Shown here: one piece after another, positions 19,522 through 27,948 of the stretch
Numbering within the stretch: the stretch's first letter is position 1
Layout: each line of letters opens with the position of its first letter
Origin: Mycolicibacterium moriokaense
GTDB taxonomy: Bacteria; Actinomycetota; Actinomycetes; Mycobacteriales; Mycobacteriaceae
Assembly: GCF_003347205.1 (NCBI RefSeq)
Contig: NZ_QQBJ01000020.1
Location: 57,370 to 121,369, forward strand
Direction: 5' to 3'
DNA: 64,000 nucleotides
Position numbers and translations under genes: made by a program
Notes under the pieces: generated by a model
Database searches by the model: none
Told to the model about the DNA's origin: nothing
The model's input: only the letters and a program-made list of their open reading frames with translations

Positions 19522-19561
19522 GAACCGAAGGCCTTGGCGGGTCAGGCCATCCCGTAAAGGA

Positions 19562-20668
19562 CTAGCCCTCGATGAAGGTTTCCAGCCGCGTGCGTGCCAC
19601 ATCGTCGGGCAGCTGCTGCGGCGGGCTCTTCATCAGGTAGGCCGACGCGGCGACGACGGGGCCGCCGATGCCACGGTCCTTGGCGATCTTGGCCGCGCGG
19701 ACCGCGTCGATGATGACACCCGCCGAGTTCGGCGAATCCCACACCTCGAGCTTGTACTCCAGGTTCAGCGGCACGTCGCCGAAGGCGCGGCCTTCCAACC
19801 GGACGTAGGCCCACTTGCGGTCGTCGAGCCAGCCGACGTGATCGGACGGGCCGATGTGCACGTCCTTGGTGTTGAACTCACGCTGCAGGTTGCTGGTGAC
19901 GGCCTGGGTCTTGGAGATCTTCTTGGACTCCAACCGAGAGCGCTCGAGCATGTTGAGGAAGTCCATGTTGCCGCCGACGTTGAGCTGCATCGTGCGGTCC
20001 AGCTGCACGCCGCGGTCCTCGAACAGCTTGGCCATCACGCGGTGGGTGATGGTGGCGCCGACCTGGCTCTTGATGTCGTCGCCGACGATCGGCACGCCGG
20101 CGTCTTCGAACTTCTTGGCCCACACCGGATCAGAGGCGATGAACACCGGCAGCGCGTTGACGAAGGCCACGCCCGCATCGATCGCGCACTGCGCATAGAA
20201 CTTGTCGGCCTCCTCCGAGCCCACCGGGAGGTAGGACACCAGCACGTCGACGTTGTTGTCCTTGAGCACCTTCACCACGTCGACGGTCTCGGCGTCGGAC
20301 ACCTCGATGGTGTCGGCGTAGTACTTGCCGATGCCGTCGAGCGTCGGGCCGCGCTGCACCACCACATCGGTGGGCGGCACGTCGGCGATCTTGATGGTGT
20401 TGTTCTCCGACGCGAAGATCGCCTCGGACAGGTCGAAGCCGACCTTCTTGGCGTCGACGTCGAACGCGGCGACGAACTTGACGTCCCGGACGTGATACGG
20501 GCCGAAGCGCACATGCATCAAGCCGGGAACCGTGGCGTTCTCGTCGGCGTCGTGGTAGTACTGCACACCCTGGACAAGCGAAGATGCGCAGTTGCCGACA
20601 CCGACAATCGCGACCCGCACCTCCGAGTTGGATGTCGCCGGCGATCCGGCTCCGACGTGCTCAGTCAT
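19562..20668 (-). CDS. ino1: Inositol-1-phosphate synthase
   Basis: A 368-residue NAD-dependent 1L-myo-inositol-1-phosphate synthase converting glucose 6-phosphate to inositol 1-phosphate, the first step to phosphatidylinositol and mycothiol. The NAD motif is [13 protein letters not shown] (about 18-30). The catalytic region includes [53 protein letters not shown] (Asp and Lys of the active site) and [12 protein letters not shown]. The length matches the mycobacterial enzyme. The ATG at 20668 is preferred to an upstream in-frame start. It is downstream of padR by 48 bp on the same strand and is probably co-transcribed and repressed with it. It corresponds to Rv0046c. Confidence 0.97.
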   Translation of the reverse strand: MTEHVGAGSPATSNSEVRVAIVGVGNCASSLVQGVQYYHDADENATVPGLMHVRFGPYHVRDVKFVAAFDVDAKKVGFDLSEAIFASENNTIKIADVPPTDVVVQRGPTLDGIGKYYADTIEVSDAETVDVVKVLKDNNVDVLVSYLPVGSEEADKFYAQCAIDAGVAFVNALPVFIASDPVWAKKFEDAGVPIVGDDIKSQVGATITHRVMAKLFEDRGVQLDRTMQLNVGGNMDFLNMLERSRLESKKISKTQAVTSNLQREFNTKDVHIGPSDHVGWLDDRKWAYVRLEGRAFGDVPLNLEYKLEVWDSPNSAGVIIDAVRAAKIAKDRGIGGPVVAASAYLMKSPPQQLPDDVARTRLETFIEG

Positions 20669-20716
20669 GTGGACGTTCTCCCTCTCAATCCAATTCACTT
20701 GGAAAATCTGTTCGTT

Positions 20717-21262
20717 CTACGGCTGCTCGGCGTGACCCTGAGCAACCCGCTCGGCCGCGATCAAATCGTTGAGCCACTTCACTTCTCGTTCGCTGGACTC
20801 CAACCCGAGCTGGTGCAGCTGGCGGGTGTAGCGATCAAGCGAACTGCTGGCCCGCGCGACCGCTTCGCGAAGGCCTTCTCGGCGTTCCTCGACCTGACGA
20901 CGGCGACCCTCCAGGATCCGCATCCTGGCCTCGGCCGGGGTGCGGTTGAAGAAGGCCAGGTGAACGCCGAACCCGTCGTCCGTGTAGTTCTGCGGACCGG
21001 TATCGGCCACCAACTCGGTGAAGCGCTGCTTGCCCGCGTCGGTCAGCTGATACACCCGGCGTGCACGGCGCACCTTCGGGCTGCCGTCGGGTGCCGCATC
21101 CTCGACGATCAACCCGTCGGCCTGCATCCGGCGCAGCGCCGGATACAAGGAGCCGTAGGAGAACGCCCGAAAGGCCCCGAGGAGTCCGGTCAGCCGCTTG
21201 CGCAGCTCGTAGCCGTGCATGGGCGACTCGAGCAGAAGACCCAGAACAGCGAGCTCCAGCAC
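20717..21262 (-). CDS. PadR family regulator (Rv0047c-like)
   Basis: A 181-residue PadR regulator. The N-terminal winged helix is LELAVLGLLLESPMHGYELR (residues 2-21) plus FSYGSLYPALRRMQADGLI, with the PadR Tyr-Pro-x-L core. A C-terminal helical dimerisation arm runs from about 110. The GTG at 21262 is fixed by a near-perfect ribosome-binding site AAAGGAGGTGG just upstream (21267-21277); an earlier in-frame ATG would read through that site. It is transcribed with ino1 and preceded by a palindrome overlapping its likely promoter, so it probably controls itself and inositol synthesis. The inducing signal is unknown. Confidence 0.9.
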   Translation of the reverse strand: MLELAVLGLLLESPMHGYELRKRLTGLLGAFRAFSYGSLYPALRRMQADGLIVEDAAPDGSPKVRRARRVYQLTDAGKQRFTELVADTGPQNYTDDGFGVHLAFFNRTPAEARMRILEGRRRQVEERREGLREAVARASSSLDRYTRQLHQLGLESSEREVKWLNDLIAAERVAQGHAEQP

Positions 21263-21321
21263 CGAACCACCTCCTTTGCCTGTCGGGGCCCTGTCGCTAC
21301 GACGCCTCAACACCTCGGGCA

Positions 21322-21348
21322 ATAGTATCGCGCCGATATATTCGGCGC
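21322..21348 (-). promoter_or_regulatory. padR-ino1 promoter with palindromic operator
   Basis: A 19-bp palindrome GCGCCGATATATTCGGCGC (21330-21348, 7-bp arms, 5-bp centre) lies immediately upstream of a minus-strand -10 hexamer TACTAT (21327-21322). It therefore covers the spacer and -35 zone, the classical place for a repressor. The -10 is about 60 bp before the padR GTG. PadR or another dimeric repressor is the likely ligand. Confidence 0.5.
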
Positions 21349-21385
21349 TACACAAGGGCCTCGCGCGACGGTCGAAAAGGGGCTC

Positions 21386-22243
21386 TCAGCTGGACGGATA
21401 GTTGATCTGCTTGACCGTTCCGTCGCCGGCCATCTCGATGTAGCCGCTGCCGAAGTCGCTGGAGACGTACACGGTGGCGGTCAGCGGGTCGGGGGCCGTC
21501 GGGTCCCGGGACGGCTCGAAGTTGATGTAGCTGGTGGTCACGTCGGCCTGCTTGATGCCGAGGGTCTCCGGTGCCCCGCGGAACACGCCGACGATCGCCT
21601 TGGGGTCGAACTTGCCGACGTCGACGAGTGTGTCGTCCTGGTTCTTGGCCGACGTGTTGGTCGAGTCGCCCCAGCCGCCGCGGTAGGTGTAGCTGAGCTT
21701 GCGTCGGTCGTCGCCGGGGTCGGCGCGGTCGAGCACCGCGTACTCGGGGTAGACGATCAGTCGGTATCCCATGGTGTCGCCGAACCGCTGACGCATCTGC
21801 TCGACGAGGCCGGTCAGCCCGCCCAATGACTGCAGCTGGCGCGGCGGCGTGAGCACGTTGGCCGGTATGCCGTCGGACTTGGCGCCAGGGTCGGTCTGAA
21901 AACTCAGCGGCGACGAGGTGTTGCCGTACAGCCCCCACCCGATGCCCATGCCGAGCAGCACGAGCACCGCGGCGACGGCGATGCGCATCCCCCAACCACC
22001 GCCAGCGGGCAAGCCCGTCCGGGTCTTCAGGCTCGGCAGGCTCACCGGCGCGTTGGCCGTCTGCAGATCGGCGACCAGCGCGTGCAACTCACCGAGCGTG
22101 AAGGCAGTGGTCGCGGAGCTGACCCGCTGCCGGTGTTCCTCCATGGAGAGTTGACCGTCGGCGAGCGCGCTGTCCAGGATCTGACACGTGTCGGTGCGGT
22201 CGCTGTCCTTGGCCCTGGTGCTGGCCGTCTGCCGGGTCGCCAC
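21386..22243 (-). CDS. DUF1707 membrane protein (Rv0048c-like)
   Basis: A 285-residue protein. Residues about 10-62 form a DUF1707 (SHOCT-like) helix pair, RAKDSDRTDTCQILDSALAD then GQLSMEEHRQRVSSA. A single transmembrane helix follows (about 87-107, MRIAVAAVLVLLGMGIGWGL). The remaining 175 residues would lie outside the membrane and resemble the C-terminus of the upstream neighbour (EQMRQRFGDTMGYRLIVYPE). The GTG at 22243 starts VATRQTAS, 18 bp after the stop of its paralogue. It is probably an envelope protein and its partner is unknown. The position matches Rv0048c. Confidence 0.8.
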   Translation of the reverse strand: MATRQTASTRAKDSDRTDTCQILDSALADGQLSMEEHRQRVSSATTAFTLGELHALVADLQTANAPVSLPSLKTRTGLPAGGGWGMRIAVAAVLVLLGMGIGWGLYGNTSSPLSFQTDPGAKSDGIPANVLTPPRQLQSLGGLTGLVEQMRQRFGDTMGYRLIVYPEYAVLDRADPGDDRRKLSYTYRGGWGDSTNTSAKNQDDTLVDVGKFDPKAIVGVFRGAPETLGIKQADVTTSYINFEPSRDPTAPDPLTATVYVSSDFGSGYIEMAGDGTVKQINYPSS

Positions 22244-22260
22244 GTCGATGATCGTAGAGC

Positions 22261-23163
22261 TCAGCTGGGGTATTCGACGCGTTTGACGTTGCTCGCGCTG
22301 TCCAGGTAGACGAACCCGTCGGCGCCCGAGTGTGTGGTGACTTTCACCAGCAACTCCAGCGCCGCCTGTCCGCCCGGATCCGCGATCTGGTCGACGTCGA
22401 TGACGGTCTCGGCGACGTCGTCGGGCGCGATCCGCAACGTGTCGGGCGCGGCTTGCAGTGCTGCTGCCGCCGCCGGGACGTCGAATGCGCCCAGGTCGGT
22501 CAGGTCGTCGGTGTCGGAGCGGGACCGCGGCGACGGGTCGCTCCAGCCCACCTTGAACGTGTAGACCAGCTTGGCGCTGTCGTCGCTGGGATCGGGCCGG
22601 GCCAGCATCGCCTGATCGGGCATGATCGCCAGCTCGTAGCCCATGCTGTCGCCGAACCGCTTGCGCATCTCGTCGAGCACGCCCGCGATGCCGTCCGCGG
22701 TGAGCAGATTCGTCGGCGGAGCCAGCACGACCGGCGTCGGGTCGTCCGGCGTCGCGACGGTGGTGGACGTGGCGGAGGGGACCGCGGTCAGGGCGTGGGG
22801 TTCCGGCGGTTGCGTGCTGCTGCTGGGCGCGGCGGTGTTCGACGGTGTCGAGCCGCCGCTCGTCAGGGCCCATGCGATGGCGCCTGCGATGATCGCCGCC
22901 CCACCCGCGCCCGCCGCGATCACCAACGGCCTGCGGCGCAGCGGCGAGCGCTGCGTGCCGGGCGGGGCCGACGTGACCGGCTGCAGATCGGTCACCAACG
23001 ACTGCAGCTCACCGAGCGTCGTGGCGTTGACGGCGGCACTGACCCGTTGCCGGTGCTCCTCCATCGAGAGCTGTCCCTCGCCCAGCGCGCTGTCGAGTAC
23101 CTGGCAGGTTGCGGTGCGATCGCTGTCCTTGGCCCGGGTTCCCGGAAAACGCGGCGTGGCCAC
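22261..23163 (-). CDS. DUF1707 membrane protein, tandem paralogue
   Basis: A 300-residue paralogue of the next gene downstream, with the same order: DUF1707 at about 10-62 (RAKDSDRTATCQVLDSALGE, GQLSMEEHRQRVSAA), one transmembrane helix (about 78-100, LVIAAGAGGAAIIAGAIAWAL region), a Ser/Thr/Pro-rich linker (about 102-150), and an extracytoplasmic domain with DEMRKRFGDSMGYELAIMPD. The GTG at 23163 is chosen because it opens the same VAT-start seen in the paralogue. The pair looks like a tandem duplication that diverged mainly in the linker. Function unknown. Confidence 0.8.
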   Translation of the reverse strand: MATPRFPGTRAKDSDRTATCQVLDSALGEGQLSMEEHRQRVSAAVNATTLGELQSLVTDLQPVTSAPPGTQRSPLRRRPLVIAAGAGGAAIIAGAIAWALTSGGSTPSNTAAPSSSTQPPEPHALTAVPSATSTTVATPDDPTPVVLAPPTNLLTADGIAGVLDEMRKRFGDSMGYELAIMPDQAMLARPDPSDDSAKLVYTFKVGWSDPSPRSRSDTDDLTDLGAFDVPAAAAALQAAPDTLRIAPDDVAETVIDVDQIADPGGQAALELLVKVTTHSGADGFVYLDSASNVKRVEYPS

Positions 23164-23275
23164 GTCGAAGATCGTAAGAGTTCGGCGCGTGTCATCGCAG
23201 ACAGATGGTGACGCGACGGGTGGCACGTGACCCGTCACGCCTCCGCGCTCGCGGGGCCGACGTACTCTGGTCAAC

Positions 23276-23710
23276 GTGCGATTGCAGCGACAGGTGGTGG
23301 ACTACGCGCTTCGGCGGCGGTCCCTGCTGGCGGAGGTCTACTCGGGGCGCACCGGTGTCTCGGAAGTCTGCGACGCCAACCCCTACTTACTGCGGGCCGC
23401 GAAGTTCCACGGCAAGCTGAGTTCGGTGATGTGCCCGATCTGCCGCAAGGAACAGCTCACGTTGGTGTCCTGGGTGTTCGGCGATCACCTCGGCGCGGTG
23501 TCGGGTTCGGCGCGGACCGCCGAGGAACTGGTCATGCTGGCAACCCGCTACGACGAGTTCTCCGTGCACGTGGTGGAGGTGTGCCGCACCTGCAGCTGGA
23601 ATCACCTGGTGAAGTCGTACGTACTCGGCGCGGTACGCCCGACAGGCCCGTCCCGGGGATCACGCTCGACGCGGACCGCGCGCAACGGTGCGCGGACGGC
23701 AAGTGAATAG
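23276..23710 (+). CDS. DUF5318 zinc-ribbon-like protein (Rv0049-like)
   Basis: A 144-residue protein with a probable zinc ribbon: CPIC at about 53-56 and CRTC at about 103-106, joined by strands such as LTLVSWVFGDHLG. The basic, Thr/Arg-rich tail is poorly structured. It starts with GTG at 23276. Its last eight bases overlap the ponA1 start (GTGAATAG), so translation is probably coupled with the penicillin-binding protein. This conserved pairing in mycobacteria suggests a role near cell-wall synthesis, but none is established. Confidence 0.85.
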   Translation: MRLQRQVVDYALRRRSLLAEVYSGRTGVSEVCDANPYLLRAAKFHGKLSSVMCPICRKEQLTLVSWVFGDHLGAVSGSARTAEELVMLATRYDEFSVHVVEVCRTCSWNHLVKSYVLGAVRPTGPSRGSRSTRTARNGARTASE

Positions 23711-26204
23711 CGAAGGGCGCCACAACCGGTCAGCCAGCGAGGTCCGTCGGGGACAGGCTGCTGACGGTGTGGACGACCGCGACACCGTGGAGGTCAGGCG
23801 CCCCCCACCGCCGCGCAGGCCGCCCAGCCACTTCGACGACCGGCGCACCGCGATCATTCCGCCGGTAACAGACGACACCCGCCCGCTGCGCGATCCGATC
23901 GAGGTGGTCAAGGCCGCGCTCGACGGTGGTCCGGCGACGAAACCGCCGCAGCCTCCGAAGCCGCCGCGCCGACCGCCGCCTGGCGGTGGCGGTGGCGGTG
24001 GTGGACCGGGCGGCCGGCCACCGCGGCGACTGCCCGCGATGGACCAGATCAACTGGCGGTGGGTCCGGCGCGGGCTCTACATCACGGTCGCCGTGCTGGT
24101 GTTGCTGCCGATCATCACGTTCGGCATGGCCTACATGATCGTCGAGGTGCCCAAACCCGGCGATATCCGTACCAACCAGGTGTCGACGATTTTGGCCAGC
24201 GACGGTAGTGAACTCGCCAAAATCGTTCCGCCGGAAGGCAACCGTGTCGACGTCAACATCGACCAGATCCCGGTGCATGTGCGCAATGCGGTGATGGCCG
24301 CAGAGGACCGGGACTTCTACTCCAATCCCGGCTTCTCCTTCACCGGATTCGCGCGCGCGGCGAAGAACAACGTCTTCGGCGGCGACGTCCAGGGCGGCTC
24401 GACGATCACCCAGCAGTATGTGAAGAACGCGCTGGTGGGCGCGCAGCGGTCGGGTCTGGGCGGCATCATCCGCAAGGCCAAGGAGTTGGTCATCTCCACG
24501 AAGATGTCCAGCGAATGGTCCAAAGACCAAGTGCTGCAGTCCTATCTGAACATCATCTACTTCGGCCGCGGCGCCTACGGCATCGGCGCGGCGTCGAAGG
24601 CGTATTTCGACAAACCCGTCGAACAGCTCACGGTGGCCGACGGGGCGCTGCTGGCCGCGCTCATCCAACAACCGTCGGCGCTGGACCCGGCCGTCAACCC
24701 CGAGGGCGCAGCGACGCGGTGGAACTGGGTGCTCGACGGCATGGTCGAGATCGGCGCGCTGTCCCCGAGCGACCGCGCAGCCCAGGTGTTTCCGCCGACG
24801 GTGCCCCCCGACCAGGCGAAGGACCAGAACCAGACGACCGGCCCCAACGGGTTGATCGAGCGGCAGGTGCAGAAGGAACTTCTCGACCTGTTCGACATCA
24901 ACGAGCAGACGCTGAACACCGAGGGCCTGCAGGTGACCACCACCATCGACCCCCAGGCGCAGGCGGCCGCGGAGGAGGCGGTGGCCGACACGCTCGACGG
25001 GCAGAACCCGGACATGCGTTCGGCCGTGGTGTCGATCGACCCGAAGACCGGCGGTGTGAAGGCCTACTACGGAGGCGACGACGCGCAGGGCTTCGACTTC
25101 GCCCAGGCCGGCCTGCCGACCGGGTCGTCTTTCAAGGTGTTCGCGCTGATCGCCGCGCTCGAACAGGGCATCGGGCTGGGCTACCAGGTGGACAGCTCAC
25201 CGCTCGAGGTCAACGGCATCAAGATCACCAATGTGGAGGGTGAGGGCTGCGGCACCTGCAACATCGCCGAGGCGCTGAAGCGCTCCCTCAACACCAGCTA
25301 TTACCGGCTGATGCTGAAGCTGAAGAACGGACCGGCCGACGTCGCCAAGGCCGCGCATGAGGCGGGCATCGCCGACAGTTTCCCCGGCGTCGACCACACC
25401 CTGTCCGAGGACGGCAAGGGTGGACCGCCGAACAACGGAATCGTGTTGGGCCAGTACCAGACTCGCGTGCTGGACATGGCATCGGCCTACGCCACCATCG
25501 CGGCGTCGGGCGTCTACCACAGCCCGCACTTCGTGCAGAAGGTGGTCAACGCCGACGGCCAGGTGCTGTTCGACGCCGCCAGCGAAGACAACTCCGGTGA
25601 ACAGCGCATCGACAAGGCCGTCGCCGACAACGTGACGGCCGCGATGCAGCCGATCGCCGCTTGGTCGAGGGGCCACGCGCTGGCCGGCGGGCGCCCGTCG
25701 GCGGCCAAGACGGGCACCAACCAACTCGGTGACACCGGCGACAACCGCGACGCGTGGATGGTCGGCTTCACCCCGTCGCTGTCGACGGCCGTCTGGGTCG
25801 GCACGTCCAAGGGCATCGAACCGCTCGAGACCAGCGGTGGCTCACCGGTTTACGGGTCTGGCCTGCCTTCCGACATCTGGAAGGACACAATGGACGGCGC
25901 CCTGAAGGGCACCGACAAGGAGTCGTTCCCGAAGCCGACGGAGATCGGCGGCTATGCGGGCGTGCCCGCGCCGCCGCCCCCGCCGCCCACCACCCCGACG
26001 CCGTCGGAGACGGTGATTCAGCCGACCATCGAGGTGGCGCCGGGCGTGACGATCCCGTTCGGGCCGCCGACGACTGTGCCGCTGGGCCCGCAGGGGCAAC
26101 CGGTGACCGATCCGAATGCCGTTGGCGCGCCGGGCTCACCAGGGGCACCGGTCTCGCCGGGCGTGCCGGGGCCGGGTCCGCAACAGCCGCTTCCGCCCCC
26201 GTGA
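23703..26204 (+). CDS. ponA1: Bifunctional class A penicillin-binding protein PonA1
   Basis: An 833-residue peptidoglycan glycosyltransferase/transpeptidase. A long Pro/Gly-rich cytoplasmic tail (1-120) precedes one transmembrane helix (about 124-146). The GT51 domain carries AAEDRDFYSNPGF with the catalytic Glu near 201, and GGSTITQQYVKN. The transpeptidase has SxxK at S475-K478 (TGSSFKVF), SLNTS as SxN, and KTGT at 669-672. The C-terminus is Pro-rich. It polymerises lipid II and cross-links stem peptides at the pole. The GTG at 23703 overlaps the DUF5318 stop and gives the NSEGRH start I recall for homologues; an in-frame GTG at 23688 is an alternative. The stop overlaps the GT87 gene by GTGA. 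Confidence 0.96.
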   Translation: MNSEGRHNRSASEVRRGQAADGVDDRDTVEVRRPPPPRRPPSHFDDRRTAIIPPVTDDTRPLRDPIEVVKAALDGGPATKPPQPPKPPRRPPPGGGGGGGGPGGRPPRRLPAMDQINWRWVRRGLYITVAVLVLLPIITFGMAYMIVEVPKPGDIRTNQVSTILASDGSELAKIVPPEGNRVDVNIDQIPVHVRNAVMAAEDRDFYSNPGFSFTGFARAAKNNVFGGDVQGGSTITQQYVKNALVGAQRSGLGGIIRKAKELVISTKMSSEWSKDQVLQSYLNIIYFGRGAYGIGAASKAYFDKPVEQLTVADGALLAALIQQPSALDPAVNPEGAATRWNWVLDGMVEIGALSPSDRAAQVFPPTVPPDQAKDQNQTTGPNGLIERQVQKELLDLFDINEQTLNTEGLQVTTTIDPQAQAAAEEAVADTLDGQNPDMRSAVVSIDPKTGGVKAYYGGDDAQGFDFAQAGLPTGSSFKVFALIAALEQGIGLGYQVDSSPLEVNGIKITNVEGEGCGTCNIAEALKRSLNTSYYRLMLKLKNGPADVAKAAHEAGIADSFPGVDHTLSEDGKGGPPNNGIVLGQYQTRVLDMASAYATIAASGVYHSPHFVQKVVNADGQVLFDAASEDNSGEQRIDKAVADNVTAAMQPIAAWSRGHALAGGRPSAAKTGTNQLGDTGDNRDAWMVGFTPSLSTAVWVGTSKGIEPLETSGGSPVYGSGLPSDIWKDTMDGALKGTDKESFPKPTEIGGYAGVPAPPPPPPTTPTPSETVIQPTIEVAPGVTIPFGPPTTVPLGPQGQPVTDPNAVGAPGSPGAPVSPGVPGPGPQQPLPPP

Positions 26205-27871
26205 CCGACGGCGGCGACACCGAGGACGAGCACCGAGCGGCGCGGCCGTCGCTCGACACCACCACGTCCCCGGAGCCGCTGGCCCTCGACCGGCGCAGCG
26301 CCGACGACCGTGACCTGCCCAGCAGAACCGACGTACTGGCCGGATCGCTGTCGCAGGTGATCGGCGGGCCGGTGGGCAGACACGCGCTGATCGGCCGGGA
26401 GCGCTTCCTCACGCCGCTGCGAGTGATGCTGGTGATCGCGGTGGTGTTCCTCGCGTTGGGGTACACCTCGAAGGCCGCCTGCCTGGTGACGACGGGTTCG
26501 GGCACCGCCGACCAGAAGGTGGCCAACTGGCAGAACCAGCGTGCCTACTACGAACTCTGCTATTCCGACACCGTCCCGCTGTACACCGCGGAACTGTTGA
26601 ACCTCGGCAAGTTCCCCTACAAGTCGAGCTGGATCGAGAAGGACAGCGAGGGCAGGCCGCAGAAGCAGTTCGACGGCAACATCGCCGTCCGGTACATGGA
26701 GTATCCGGTGATCACCGGCGTCTACCAGTACCTGTCGATGGCGCTGGCCAAGAGCTACACCGCGGTGAGCAAGCTGGTGGGGGCTCCCTCGATCGCCGAA
26801 GTGGTGATGTTCTTCAACATCTCCGCGTTCGGGTTGGCGCTGGCATGGCTTGCCACCGTGTGGGCCACCTCCCGGCTGGCGGGCAGACGCATCTGGGATG
26901 CCGCGTTGGTCGCCGGTTCGCCGATTCTGATCTTCCAGGTGTTCACCAACTTCGACGCTCTGGCAACGGCTTTGGCCACCGGCGCGGTGCTGGCCTGGGC
27001 GCGCCGAAAACCCGTGCTCGCCGGTGCGCTGATCGGCCTCGGCGTGGCGGCCAAGCTGTATCCGATCCTGCTGCTGATCCCAATGGCGCTTCTCGGTGTG
27101 CGCGCCGGGCGGCTTCGGGAGGTGGGCAAGACGGCGGTGGCCGCCTTCGTTGCGTGGCTGGTGGTCAACCTGCCGGTGATGGTGATGTTCCCGCGGGGGT
27201 GGTCGGAGTTCTTCCGGCTCAACGCACGCCGGGGCGACGACATGGACTCCCTCTACAACGTGGTGAAGTCGTTCACCGACTGGCGGGGGTTCGACACCGG
27301 TCTCGGGCTGTGGCAGCCGCCGACGATCCTCAACACGGTCGTTCTGGTGTTGTTCCTGTTGTGTTGTGCCGGTGTGGCTTACGTGGTGTTGACGGCTCCG
27401 CAGCGGCCGCGGTTGGCGCAGGTCGCATTTCTGGTGGTGGCGCTGTTCCTGCTGACGAACAAGGTGTGGAGCCCGCAGTTCTCACTCTGGCTGGTGCCGC
27501 TGGCCGTGCTGGCGTTGCCGCACCGGCGCATCCTGCTGGCGTGGATGACGGTCGATGCGCTGGTGTGGATTCCGCGGATGCTCTTTCTGTTCGGCGAGGA
27601 GAAGCGCGGCCTGCCCGAGCAGTGGTTCACGACGACCGTCCTGCTGCGCGATATCGCCGTTATTACGTTGTGCGCGTTGGTGATCAGACAGATCTACCGC
27701 CCGGAGCTGGACTTGGTGCGCTATCGCGGGCAGATCGACGACCCGACTGGCGGCGTATTCGACGGCGCGCCCGATCGACCGCCTGGCTGGCTGCCGAAGT
27801 GGCTGCGGCCAGCCGAGCGCGTCGCCGCGCCCCTGCCCGAGGAAGAGCCGGCGGCGGTCCTCAACGCCTGA
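26201..27871 (+). CDS. GT87-type polyprenyl-sugar glycosyltransferase (Rv0051-like)
   Basis: A 556-residue polytopic membrane protein of the GT87 (DUF2029) family, which uses polyprenyl-phosphate sugars such as decaprenyl-phosphomannose outside the membrane. An N-terminal cytoplasmic tail of about 70 residues precedes TM1 (VMLVIAVVFLALGY). About ten further hydrophobic segments follow, with the family's FQVFTNFDALATALATGAVLAWA and GVAAKLYPILLLIP (the AAKLYP element). The GTG at 26201 overlaps the ponA1 stop by four bases, so it is translationally coupled to peptidoglycan synthesis. The acceptor (arabinogalactan, LAM or protein) cannot be named from sequence. A long inverted repeat follows the stop. 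Confidence 0.85.
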   Translation: MTDGGDTEDEHRAARPSLDTTTSPEPLALDRRSADDRDLPSRTDVLAGSLSQVIGGPVGRHALIGRERFLTPLRVMLVIAVVFLALGYTSKAACLVTTGSGTADQKVANWQNQRAYYELCYSDTVPLYTAELLNLGKFPYKSSWIEKDSEGRPQKQFDGNIAVRYMEYPVITGVYQYLSMALAKSYTAVSKLVGAPSIAEVVMFFNISAFGLALAWLATVWATSRLAGRRIWDAALVAGSPILIFQVFTNFDALATALATGAVLAWARRKPVLAGALIGLGVAAKLYPILLLIPMALLGVRAGRLREVGKTAVAAFVAWLVVNLPVMVMFPRGWSEFFRLNARRGDDMDSLYNVVKSFTDWRGFDTGLGLWQPPTILNTVVLVLFLLCCAGVAYVVLTAPQRPRLAQVAFLVVALFLLTNKVWSPQFSLWLVPLAVLALPHRRILLAWMTVDALVWIPRMLFLFGEEKRGLPEQWFTTTVLLRDIAVITLCALVIRQIYRPELDLVRYRGQIDDPTGGVFDGAPDRPPGWLPKWLRPAERVAAPLPEEEPAAVLNA

Positions 27872-27886
27872 GGTCCCCTTTTCACC

Positions 27887-27946
27887 GCGAGAAGACGCAA
27901 AGTCGCACAATTTCAGGTGTATTCATGCGACTTTGCGTCTTCTCGC
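27887..27946. terminator. Bidirectional hairpin between convergent genes
   Basis: Perfect 21-bp arms (27887-27907, starting GCGAGAAGACGC, and 27926-27946) with an 18-base loop. It lies between the stop of the GT87 gene and that of the convergent hydrolase-cyclase gene and would form a strong hairpin in either transcript. No T-tract follows, which is common for mycobacterial terminators. The arm sequence also looks like a dispersed palindromic repeat. Confidence 0.65.
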
Positions 27947-27948
27947 GC

